From Actinomycetes bacterium (GTDB lineage: Bacteria; Actinomycetota; Acidimicrobiia; Acidimicrobiales; RAAP-2): a stretch of 11,956 bases of DNA. The notes below the pieces were generated by a model. That model had not been told where the DNA came from. It made no database searches and saw only the letters and a list, made by a program, of their open reading frames with translations. This document shows, piece after piece, positions 6,253-11,956 of this stretch. The position numbers were made by a program, and so were the translations under genes. Numbering within the stretch: position 1 is the first letter of the stretch; each line of letters begins with the position of its first letter. The stretch covers positions 1 through 11,956 of the forward strand of contig JAJXXB010000059.1 of assembly GCA_021781315.1 (NCBI GenBank), in the 5' to 3' direction.

Positions 6253-6552
6253 TCAAGTGCATATGCCGAGTTTCGTTTCGTAACTAATTTCCTTCAAATC
6301 CAACGGAACTTCAACGAGAGTCCCCGGGGGAGACTCGACCATATATTGCCGCGTGAGAAACTCGCCAAAATTGGTGGCACTAACCCCCCTGAATGCACCG
6401 TCGTAACTGTCCCAAGATGGCTTCTCGCCATGAAGTTCAATTTTGAAGCCGTCAGACGTGCAAATGTGAACGGCGATTGTCACTTCACATCCAAGTTCAT
6501 GTGGCCCAGGAAGCAGATTTGCAGGGACGTCGGCGGGCGCTGGCGGACCCAT
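6253..6552 (-). CDS. Hypothetical protein at the island's right end
   Basis: I do not recognise this 99-aa product (from ATG 6552). Its composition is protein-like, with well-spread W, Y, F and I and segments such as [20 protein letters not shown] and [19 protein letters not shown]. It could be a small beta-rich domain or the tail of a larger protein. No signal peptide, membrane span or Shine-Dalgarno is visible. The frame stays open upstream through the att copy (6616-6648) to 6666, so the true start is uncertain. Across the att core it is in the same frame as the recombinase remnant, so in an excised circle it would form the continuation of that protein. It lies 59 bp upstream of the collagen-like start on the same strand, so co-transcription with it is possible. 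Confidence 0.4.
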   Translation of the reverse strand: MGPPAPADVPANLLPGPHELGCEVTIAVHICTSDGFKIELHGEKPSWDSYDGAFRGVSATNFGEFLTRQYMVESPPGTLVEVPLDLKEISYETKLGICT

Positions 6553-6615
6553 GGAAGACTCTGACCAGGACACGCGTACGACGACGGACGCATGCGTATT
6601 TTCTGGCTCGCATCT

Positions 6616-6648
6616 CAAGGTGCCGAGATCGAGACCCGGGCGGCCCAC
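6616..6648 (+). repeat. attR: second att copy
   Basis: This copy repeats the tRNA-Lys 3' segment with one G-to-A difference at 6626 that would unpair the T stem. Nothing resembling a tRNA 5' half precedes it, so it is not a second tRNA. The DNA beyond 6648 should be the chromosome that originally followed the tRNA. Confidence 0.8.
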
Positions 6649-7011
6649 GAAGAACCCAAGCGCCAAAAGGCCCTGGAATCACCGTGGTCTCTCCGAACCG
6701 CTCGTCTCCAGGAGCGCCCTCTCTCGACTTTTTTTTTGCCAGTCTCTTGCCGTTCTTGCTCATTCCCCGTGGGCCGGTCGCGGGCGAGGCGGAACTCGCT
6801 GCGCTCGAGGCGGGTTTCAGCCGCCCTGGTTGGCGCCGGATGCTCTCGCGGTGGGGACGCGAGCGACGCCCCTACTCCGCTTTGCTTCGTCTTACGACCG
6901 CTCGGCCCTCTCGCGGTGACGCTGAGAACTCGTCGAATGTCGACCCAGCGGTCCAGCGTCGCGCGAGCGCGATGTCTAGTCTGTGGACAGTCAAGGCTGC
7001 GGAGGTGCCCC
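6649..7011. other. Intergenic region right of attR
   Basis: About 363 bp of chromosomal DNA between the island and the DUF885 gene. It holds a run of nine T (6729-6737) about 80 bp past attR. A possible 5-bp hairpin CGCTC/GAGCG ends 12 nt before the T-run. This may be the remains of the terminator that originally followed tRNA-Lys. The DUF885 frame stays open upstream through part of this region, but its codon use and content do not look coding. No other gene is seen. Confidence 0.45.
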
Positions 7012-8709
7012 GTGTTGGAACCGAATCCTCAGACGACGCCCGTTTTCGCTTTCGCAGACGAAGTGGTGCGGCGCTGGTGCGAACTCAGCCCACTCACGGC
7101 CACGGATCTGGGTGTCGAGGGGTTTGACGACCGACTGGACGACTTCTCGCCTGCGGGTCGGCGTGCTGTGGCAGCGCTGTGCGAGTGGGCGCTCACCTCG
7201 CTGGACTCGTTGGCGATAACGGGCCCTGATGACGAGGTGGCGTGCTCGGTCATGACCGAGCGGCTCTCGAGTCACCTCGAGCTCGAGGCGAGCGGCGAGT
7301 CGGTTCGCGGCTTCGGGGTGATCTATTCACCAGCCAGCACCATCCGCCAGTCATTCGAGTTGATGTCGTGGTCGAGCCCGGAGGGTGCTCACGCGGTGCG
7401 CCAGCGCCTCGACGCCGTGACCGACTCGCTGGCGTCCTGGCGCGCGTCGCTCGAGGTGGCGTTGGAATCCGGAGAGCACACCGCGGCTCGCCACGCGCGC
7501 GGCGTCGCCGAGCAGATGCGCACGATTGCCGACGAGGGCATGGGCAAGCTCGTCGAGCGCGTGGCCGCCGCCAGTGGCCGCACTGTGGGCGAGCTGGGCC
7601 TCGATGGCGCTCGTGATCGGGCCGCGGCGGCGTACCGTGAGCTCGCCGGCTGGCTTGCGGGCACGTACGCCGAGCGAACGAGAGCGAGCGACTTCGTTGG
7701 CGCCGAGCGCTACCGGCGCTGGGCGCGCCACCACTCGGGACTGGAGCTGGACCTCGAGGAGACCTACGCCTGGGGCTGGACGGATCTTCGCCGAATCAAC
7801 GAGCGCATGTGGGAGTTGGCGGGCCGGCTCGCGCCGGGCGCGAGCAGCCTCACCGAGGTTGCCGAACGCCTGGATGCCGACGAGCGCTACCGGGTGCGCA
7901 ACATTGACGAGTTGCTGGCGCACCTGCGCGCTCTCACCGATGAGACCACCGAGCGCCTGGCGGGCCGCGAGTTCACGATCGATGAGCGCGTGCGCTTCTG
8001 CGACGTGCGCCTCGCGCCAGAGGGTTCAGCGGCCGCGCCCTATTACATTCCACCGAGCGAGGACTTGGCGCGGCCCGGCACCACGTGGTTCCCGACGCAG
8101 GGCGAGAGCGAGTTCAACTGGTGGCGCCTGGTGACGTACTGGTACCACGAAGGCGTGCCGGGCCACCACCTCGAGGGCGGCACGCTCGTCCTCAATCGCG
8201 AGCGACTCAGCCGCTTCCAGCGCACGCTGGCCTGGACGAGCGGCTGGGGCGAGGGCTGGGCCCTCTACGCCGAGCGGCTCATGGACGAGATCGGGGGCTT
8301 CGCCGAGCCCGCTCTCGAGATGGGCTATCTCGTCAGCCAGGCATGGCGCGCCGCGCGCGTGGTCGTCGACATTGGCATGCATCTGCAACTCGCCGCGCCG
8401 CGAGACCTCGGTTCCCTCGCGGGCCTGGGTGACGTGGGCGGCGCGACGTGGACGCCCGAGATGGCGGTAGCCACGCTCATGGAGCGCGCCCTCGTGCCGC
8501 CCGCGATGGCCCATTCAGAGGTCGATCGCTACCTCGCCCTGCCGGGCCAGGCGATCAGCTACAAGGTGGGCGAGCGCGAATGGCTGGGCGCGCGCGAGGA
8601 GATGCGTTCCGCGCGCGGGGCGGCATTCAGTCTGCGTGACTTCCACGATCGCGCTCTCGCTCTTGGGCCGATGGGCCTGTCGGCTTTCCGCGAGGCCCTG
8701 CGGGCCTGA
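7012..8709 (+). CDS. DUF885-family protein, putative zinc metallopeptidase
   Basis: A 565-aa protein, the usual length for DUF885. The signature H379-E-G-V-P-G-H385-H-L-E is the gluzincin-like HExxxH variant of this family, and GWGEGWALYAE (411-421) supplies the conserved downstream Glu expected to be the third zinc ligand. An Asn/Trp-rich block before the signature (FNWWRLVTYWYHEG) is also typical. The region 1-370 is helical, as in the family. It probably acts as a cytoplasmic oligopeptidase or hydrolase, since no signal peptide is seen; the substrate is unknown. The start is GTG 7012 because GGAGG (7001-7005) sits 6 nt before it and family similarity begins just after; the TTG at 7015 is an alternative. 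It is a single gene, convergent with the SDR gene. Confidence 0.88.
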   Translation: MLEPNPQTTPVFAFADEVVRRWCELSPLTATDLGVEGFDDRLDDFSPAGRRAVAALCEWALTSLDSLAITGPDDEVACSVMTERLSSHLELEASGESVRGFGVIYSPASTIRQSFELMSWSSPEGAHAVRQRLDAVTDSLASWRASLEVALESGEHTAARHARGVAEQMRTIADEGMGKLVERVAAASGRTVGELGLDGARDRAAAAYRELAGWLAGTYAERTRASDFVGAERYRRWARHHSGLELDLEETYAWGWTDLRRINERMWELAGRLAPGASSLTEVAERLDADERYRVRNIDELLAHLRALTDETTERLAGREFTIDERVRFCDVRLAPEGSAAAPYYIPPSEDLARPGTTWFPTQGESEFNWWRLVTYWYHEGVPGHHLEGGTLVLNRERLSRFQRTLAWTSGWGEGWALYAERLMDEIGGFAEPALEMGYLVSQAWRAARVVVDIGMHLQLAAPRDLGSLAGLGDVGGATWTPEMAVATLMERALVPPAMAHSEVDRYLALPGQAISYKVGEREWLGAREEMRSARGAAFSLRDFHDRALALGPMGLSAFREALRA

Positions 8710-8716
8710 TCAGGCC
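8703..8716. repeat. Perfect 14-bp palindrome across the DUF885 stop codon
   Basis: GGCCTGATCAGGCC is perfectly self-complementary and contains the TGA stop (8707-8709). It could be a protein-binding or mRNA-end structure; with no loop it is unlikely to be a terminator by itself. Confidence 0.5.
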
Positions 8717-8726
8717 AGCTCGCGCT

Positions 8727-8753
8727 CGAAGGAGTTCATCTCAATCTCCTTCG
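8727..8753. terminator. Candidate hairpin terminator after the DUF885 gene
   Basis: CGAAGGAG (8727-8734) and CTCCTTCG (8746-8753) form a perfect 8-bp stem with an 11-nt loop, 18 nt past the stop. No T-run follows on either strand. GC-rich actinobacteria often use terminators lacking a U-tract, so a role at this convergent junction is possible but unproven. Confidence 0.35.
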
Positions 8754-8998
8754 CGGCATGGACCAGGTGGCGCGATGTGGTGTTCCAGCTCGGCGAGTTG
8801 GCCGTCGGCGACGCACACCGACAGCAAGTGGCGACACAAGGTCATCACTACCGTCACTCGAGTTCAGCCACGGACCCTCAAGTTTCGTGTGCTGAGGCCA
8901 ACCGGCCCGCTCAGACGTGTAGCCCGTCGCTCGCCTTGACCCGAGACGAATCAACCGATGGGGCGCACCACGCGTCGACGAGTAACGCAAAGGTCCGG

Positions 8999-9895
8999 CT
9001 ACGTCGTCATTCCTGGCGTCCAGGTGACGCCGGTGAGCAGTTCTGAGAGGTCCCAGAGCCTCGTCGCGGCCGAGTGGTCGCGCGCTCGCGTTGAGGCGAC
9101 GCCCACCGCCGGATAGCCACGAAGGTGTCCAAATCCGTCGGGCCCGACGTACGAGCCACCGGGAACATCCATCGTGGTCCCGTAGAGCGTCGGCAGTGCC
9201 CCCTTCGCCTCCGATTGGGCCACGAGCCGGTTGCCGAGCGACATGACCAGGGACGTCGCGCGACTCCCCGTGTGGCCCTGGAGATTCGTCGCGGCGTATC
9301 CCGGGTGCACGGCCACGGCCCTGACTGGTGACGCGACCTCGCGCAGGCGCCGCTCGAGCTCGAGCACAAAGAGCGCGTTGGCCAACTTCGACTGCGCGTA
9401 CGCGTCCCAGGCGCGGTATCGCCGCCTCTCCCAGTTGAGATCCTCAAAGTCGATGCGCCCGCGACGATGCAACTCGGAAGAGACCACGACAATTCTGTCC
9501 GTGACGAGAGGCATCAGCAGGTTCGTCAGGGCGAAGTGACCCAGGTGATTGGTACCGACCTGCATCTCGAATCCGTCGACGGTGCGCGAAAGGGGAACGG
9601 CCATCACGCCGGCGTTGTCGATGAGGATGTCAACCGGCTCGCTCGTCGCGCCCGCGAAGGCGCGCACCGACGCGAGATCAGCCAAGTCGAGGCGGCGCAC
9701 GCGCACGCGTCCCGTCATCGTGGCCGCAGCTGCCTCGCCCCTCGCGACGTCGCGCACCGCGAGGGTGACGAACGCGCCGGCGGATGCGAGCACGGAGGCC
9801 GCCGCGCGACCGATGCCGCTGTTGGCGCCCGTGATGATGACCGAGCGTCCCTCCAGGTGGGCGACGTCAGCACTCGTCCAGCGCGCGGGGGACAT
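8999..9895 (-). CDS. Short-chain dehydrogenase/reductase (retinol dehydrogenase-like SDR)
   Basis: A 298-aa classical SDR with a Rossmann fold that reduces or oxidises a carbonyl/alcohol using NAD(P)(H). TGANSGIG (22-29) is the cofactor loop; R48 just after the second strand suggests NADP(H) preference. D70-L is the adenine-contact Asp. DNAG (93-96) replaces the common NNAG. N116 in TNHLGH, S139/S140 in VVSS, and Y166-X3-K170 in YAQSK complete the catalytic tetrad; HPGYAATNL follows. The best family match is the group containing retinol dehydrogenases, WWOX-like and protochlorophyllide-reductase-like proteins; the true substrate is unknown. The ATG at 9895 is 24 bp after the nitroreductase stop and has no Shine-Dalgarno. 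A TAGATT box lies 6 nt before it, so it may have its own leaderless transcript in addition to readthrough from the nitroreductase gene. Confidence 0.9.
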   Translation of the reverse strand: MSPARWTSADVAHLEGRSVIITGANSGIGRAAASVLASAGAFVTLAVRDVARGEAAAATMTGRVRVRRLDLADLASVRAFAGATSEPVDILIDNAGVMAVPLSRTVDGFEMQVGTNHLGHFALTNLLMPLVTDRIVVVSSELHRRGRIDFEDLNWERRRYRAWDAYAQSKLANALFVLELERRLREVASPVRAVAVHPGYAATNLQGHTGSRATSLVMSLGNRLVAQSEAKGALPTLYGTTMDVPGGSYVGPDGFGHLRGYPAVGVASTRARDHSAATRLWDLSELLTGVTWTPGMTT

Positions 9896-9901
9896 GGAAC
9901 A

Positions 9902-9907
9902 AATCTA
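9902..9907 (-). promoter_or_regulatory. Candidate -10 box (TAGATT) for the SDR gene
   Basis: TAGATT on the minus strand ends 6 nt before ATG 9895, inside the short gap after the nitroreductase stop. No good -35 is seen at 17 bp. The identical hexamer at the same distance precedes the nitroreductase gene. Confidence 0.4.
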
Positions 9908-9919
9908 CGGGCGCGCCGC

Positions 9920-10360
9920 TCAACGCGGTTCGCAAAGCACGAGAGGGATCTCGCGTTGGGCCCGGTGCCGGTACGTGGCGTAGGGCTTGTACGCCGCGAT
10001 CACTCGTGGCCAGAGCTGGGCCTCCTCCGCGGCGCTCGCCACGCGCGCGCGCATCGCCCGACGCTCGCGTCCGATCGTGACCTCGACGTCAGGATGAACG
10101 AGGAGGTTCTCGAACCAGTCGGGGTGATGATCGTCTCCGCCTTTGGAGGCCACCAGCACGAACGTGTCGCCGTCGACGACGGGCACCGCGAGCAGCACGG
10201 TTCGCTCTCGACCCGAGCGTCGCCCGCGGGTGTGCAGCTCGACGATGGACATCCCGAACGCCGACTCCCCAAGACGAGCGCCACTCGCGCGCAAGATCGT
10301 GCGGTGAAAGAGGTTGAGCGCCTTGAAGCCGACATTGACCACGCGACGCGGTACCCGCAC
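9920..10360 (-). CDS. Deazaflavin (F420)-dependent nitroreductase-family oxidoreductase (DDN-like)
   Basis: A 146-aa single-domain split-barrel protein of the deazaflavin-dependent nitroreductase family, which transfers hydride from reduced F420 to substrates such as nitroaromatics, quinones or enones. Family signatures are LHTRGRRSGRERT (42-54), LLAVPVVDGDTFVLVASKGG (56-75) and the block DDHHPDWFENLLVHPDVEV (76-94). The SKGG and PDWFENL segments contact the F420 phosphate and lactyl tail in characterised members. The length is normal. The start is GTG 10360, 6 nt downstream of TAGATT and without a Shine-Dalgarno. The SDR gene follows after 24 bp on the same strand, suggesting a two-gene redox unit. 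Its presence implies that the host makes F420. Confidence 0.88.
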   Translation of the reverse strand: MRVPRRVVNVGFKALNLFHRTILRASGARLGESAFGMSIVELHTRGRRSGRERTVLLAVPVVDGDTFVLVASKGGDDHHPDWFENLLVHPDVEVTIGRERRAMRARVASAAEEAQLWPRVIAAYKPYATYRHRAQREIPLVLCEPR

Positions 10361-10366
10361 GAGTTG

Positions 10367-10372
10367 AATCTA
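10367..10372 (-). promoter_or_regulatory. Candidate -10 box (TAGATT) for the nitroreductase gene
   Basis: TAGATT on the minus strand lies exactly 6 nt before the GTG at 10360. TTCGGG (10390-10395), 17 bp upstream, is a possible weak -35. The arrangement predicts a leaderless mRNA beginning with the GTG. Confidence 0.45.
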
Positions 10373-10499
10373 ACGGGCGCGAGCTCGCGCCCGAACCGGT
10401 CAGCCTCGCGAAGCGACGAACCGTCGTGCGAAGACAAATCGCCGTTGCCCGCTCCCCGTGTCGCACCAGCACACGGTGACTCCGAGGTCTCCTTGTGCT

Positions 10500-10532
10500 C
10501 TCCCGCGCGAGCGACGCCGCACCTCGCGGGAG
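10500..10532. repeat. Inverted repeat in the divergent intergenic region
   Basis: CTCCCGCG (10500-10507) and CGCGGGAG (10525-10532) are perfect 8-bp inverted arms around a 17-nt spacer, and shifted inner pairing CGCGAG/CTCGCG is also possible. It sits between the nitroreductase (-) and aminotransferase (+) genes, so it could be a regulator site or a transcript structure. The function is unknown. Confidence 0.3.
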
Positions 10533-10623
10533 CCGCCAGCCCTGTGCGGGCAGTGGAAGGCACCACGGTTCAGCGGACGCGTCACGCCGTAGGAGGTCGA
10601 CGGGGCACTCGAGGGCGCAGAGG

Positions 10624-10629
10624 TATAGT
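10624..10629 (+). promoter_or_regulatory. -10 box (TATAGT) of the aminotransferase gene, leaderless geometry
   Basis: TATAGT matches the -10 consensus at five of six positions in otherwise GC-rich DNA and ends 6 nt before ATG 10636. No Shine-Dalgarno lies at the right distance, because AGGAGG (10591-10596) is about 40 nt away. No clear -35 is seen at 16-18 bp. Confidence 0.55.
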
Positions 10630-10635
10630 CGGCCC

Positions 10636-11956
10636 ATGACGGACGCGGGGGCGACGGGCGCGCCAAGCGAGCTCGAGTTCATCGCGGACCCCGTGGCCAA
10701 GCGCCGAGCGCTCGACGACTTCGCGACCTACCTCAATCCCCAGAAGGTGCGCGTCATGCGCGCCGCCGGACTTGACATCATCGAGGCCCAACGCCAGGGC
10801 GTGTGGGTCTGGGACCTCGAGGGTCGGCGCTACCTCGACTGCTTTACTTCCGCGGGTTCCTTTAACGTCGGGCGACGCAACCCGCGCGTCGTCGCGGCCG
10901 CCCACCGAGCCCTCGACCAACTCGACAACGGCAACTTCCTGCTCTGCTCGGCGCAGAAGGCCGAGCTCGCGGCTCGCCTCGCGGACATCACCCCGGGCGA
11001 CCTGTCGTGCACGATGTTTGGCACGGGTGGTGGCGAGGCGAACGACTTCGCCATCAAGCTGGCCCGCGGCGCCACGCGACGCCCCACGATCATCTCCACC
11101 ATCAACGGCTACCACGGGCACACGGGCTTCGCCCTCTCGGCGGCGGGGCGCGACGCCTTCCGCGCCCCGTTCGAGCCCCTGATGCCCGGCTTTGTCCAGG
11201 TGCCCTTCGGCGACGCCGACGCCCTGGTCGGCGCCCTCGACGAGGCAACGGCCGCCGTGCTCCTCGAGCCGGTTCAGGGCGAGGGCGGGATCATCGTTCC
11301 TCCACCGGACTACCTCGCACGAGTCCGTGAGGCCTGTGACCGGGTCGGCGCGCTTCTCATCCTCGACGAAATTCAGACCGGACTCGGGCGCACGGGCCGC
11401 TGGTGGGCCAGCGAGCACTACGGCGTCGTGCCTGACATCATGACGACGGCCAAGTCCCTCGGCGGCTCGCTCGTGCCAATCTCGGCGACGGTCTTCACCG
11501 ACGAGTTACGCGAGTTCATGATCCCCAACCCCTTCATCCACCTCTCGACCTTCGGCGGCTCCGACCTGGCCTGTGCGATCGCCCTCGAGGTGATTGACGT
11601 CATTGAAGGGACAAACCTCGTCGATCACGCCGCCGCCATGGGACGTCTCCTCTTTGACGGACTGCACGCCATCGCGCGCGAGCACGCCGACGTCATCGCC
11701 GAGGTTCGCGGTCTGGGCCTCATGGTGGGCATCGAGTACGTCGAGGACTCGCTGGGCCCGCGCATGTCCTACCACCTCGCCCAGCACGGCGTGCTCGCGA
11801 TCTACAGCGGAAACCAGCCGGCTGTGATGCGCCTCATGCCGGCCCTCGTCATCGAAGAGGCGGAGATCGCCTACCTGCTCCAAGCCCTGGAGAACGCCAT
11901 CGCCGACCTCAAGGCCGGTCGGGGCCCGAGCGAGTCGCCCGAGCGAGTCAAGCGCC
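10636..11956 (+). CDS. Class III PLP-dependent aminotransferase (partial, runs off the window)
   Basis: 440 codons are visible without a stop; the family is usually 430-470 aa, so the end should be close. It is a fold-type I aminotransferase moving an amino group, often from an omega-amino compound or ornithine-like substrate, to a 2-oxo acid using pyridoxal phosphate. Visible motifs: GTGGGEAN (129-136), binding the PLP phosphate; YHGHTG (159-164), with Y159-H160 near the ring; EPVQGEGG; D244-E-I-Q-T-G-L-G-R-T-G, whose Asp binds the pyridine nitrogen; and K273 in TAKSLGG, the Schiff-base lysine. STFGGSDLA follows. The GTGGGEA form in place of the usual NSGAEA and YHGHTG in place of YHGRT point to a particular subgroup that I cannot name safely. 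It is transcribed divergently from the nitroreductase/SDR pair, with a leaderless-type TATAGT box before ATG 10636. The substrate is unknown. Confidence 0.9.
   Translation, partial: MTDAGATGAPSELEFIADPVAKRRALDDFATYLNPQKVRVMRAAGLDIIEAQRQGVWVWDLEGRRYLDCFTSAGSFNVGRRNPRVVAAAHRALDQLDNGNFLLCSAQKAELAARLADITPGDLSCTMFGTGGGEANDFAIKLARGATRRPTIISTINGYHGHTGFALSAAGRDAFRAPFEPLMPGFVQVPFGDADALVGALDEATAAVLLEPVQGEGGIIVPPPDYLARVREACDRVGALLILDEIQTGLGRTGRWWASEHYGVVPDIMTTAKSLGGSLVPISATVFTDELREFMIPNPFIHLSTFGGSDLACAIALEVIDVIEGTNLVDHAAAMGRLLFDGLHAIAREHADVIAEVRGLGLMVGIEYVEDSLGPRMSYHLAQHGVLAIYSGNQPAVMRLMPALVIEEAEIAYLLQALENAIADLKAGRGPSESPERVKR

Larger units (their letters stand above)
3110..6648. mobile_element. Degraded integrative element in the tRNA-Lys 3' end
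   Basis: Direct repeats of 33 bp (32 identical) at 3110-3142 and 6616-6648 bracket the region. The left copy is the 3' end of tRNA-Lys; the right copy has no tRNA 5' half. A tyrosine recombinase C-terminus lies beside the tRNA, pointing into it, which is the standard layout for tRNA-integrating elements. At about 3.5 kb, with a broken recombinase and no recognisable excisionase, replication or transfer gene, it is a remnant or a small island needing help in trans. Cargo: a tandem GNAT acetyltransferase, a secreted collagen-like protein and a short unrecognised ORF. Parts of the island between genes look more AT-rich and less codon-biased than the flanks. Confidence 0.8.

Noticed and set aside
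6592..7011. N-terminal extension of the DUF885 gene to 6592
   Set aside because: It would add 140 residues starting before the att copy, of poor composition. GGAGG 6 nt before GTG 7012 and the normal family length favour the short form.
9467..10639. 390-codon plus-strand frame opposite the SDR and nitroreductase genes
   Set aside because: A shadow frame rich in Arg, His and Ala; the minus strand carries two well-supported enzymes.
10582..11418. 278-codon minus-strand frame opposite the aminotransferase
   Set aside because: Composition is antisense-like, while the plus strand has all the class III aminotransferase motifs.

Overview
The window is GC-rich and its coding regions favour G or C at third codon positions. 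Its gene content points to Actinomycetota, possibly Acidimicrobiia-like. The main clues are a deazaflavin (F420)-dependent nitroreductase, a ribbon-helix-helix/DUF4097 gene pair like one common in streptomycetes, and many genes whose start codon lies 6-7 nt downstream of a TANNNT box, as in leaderless mRNAs. The lineage is inferred from these features and not proven.

Left chromosomal part (1-3109). A two-gene minus-strand operon encodes an RHH/HicB-like regulator and a DUF4097 beta-repeat protein. Next come a small DksA/TraR-type zinc-finger protein (-), an unrecognised 81-aa protein (+) and a diamine-type GNAT acetyltransferase (-). A tRNA-Lys(UUU) gene (+) closes this part.

Island (3110-6648). 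The last 32 nt of the tRNA plus one more base (33 bp) recur as a direct repeat with one mismatch, 3,506 bp downstream. These copies are the two attachment sites of an integrated element. The tRNA-proximal end carries the C-terminal remnant of a tyrosine recombinase. The cargo is a tandem-GNAT acetyltransferase, a secreted collagen-like Gly-X-Y protein built on an 18-bp DNA repeat, and a short unrecognised ORF at the far end. The element looks decayed and not autonomously mobile. The recombinase frame and the far-end ORF read through the two att copies in the same frame, so excision would join them.

Right chromosomal part (6649-11956). A DUF885 putative zinc peptidase (+) runs convergent to a two-gene minus-strand unit of F420-dependent nitroreductase and SDR oxidoreductase. 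Divergent from that unit is a class III PLP aminotransferase (+) that runs off the window end.

The main points of interest are the tRNA-Lys island with its att-linked split reading frame, the run of apparently leaderless genes, the collagen-like cargo gene, and the possibly autoregulated RHH/DUF4097 operon. I see no CRISPR array, insertion sequence or obvious defence or toxin system.
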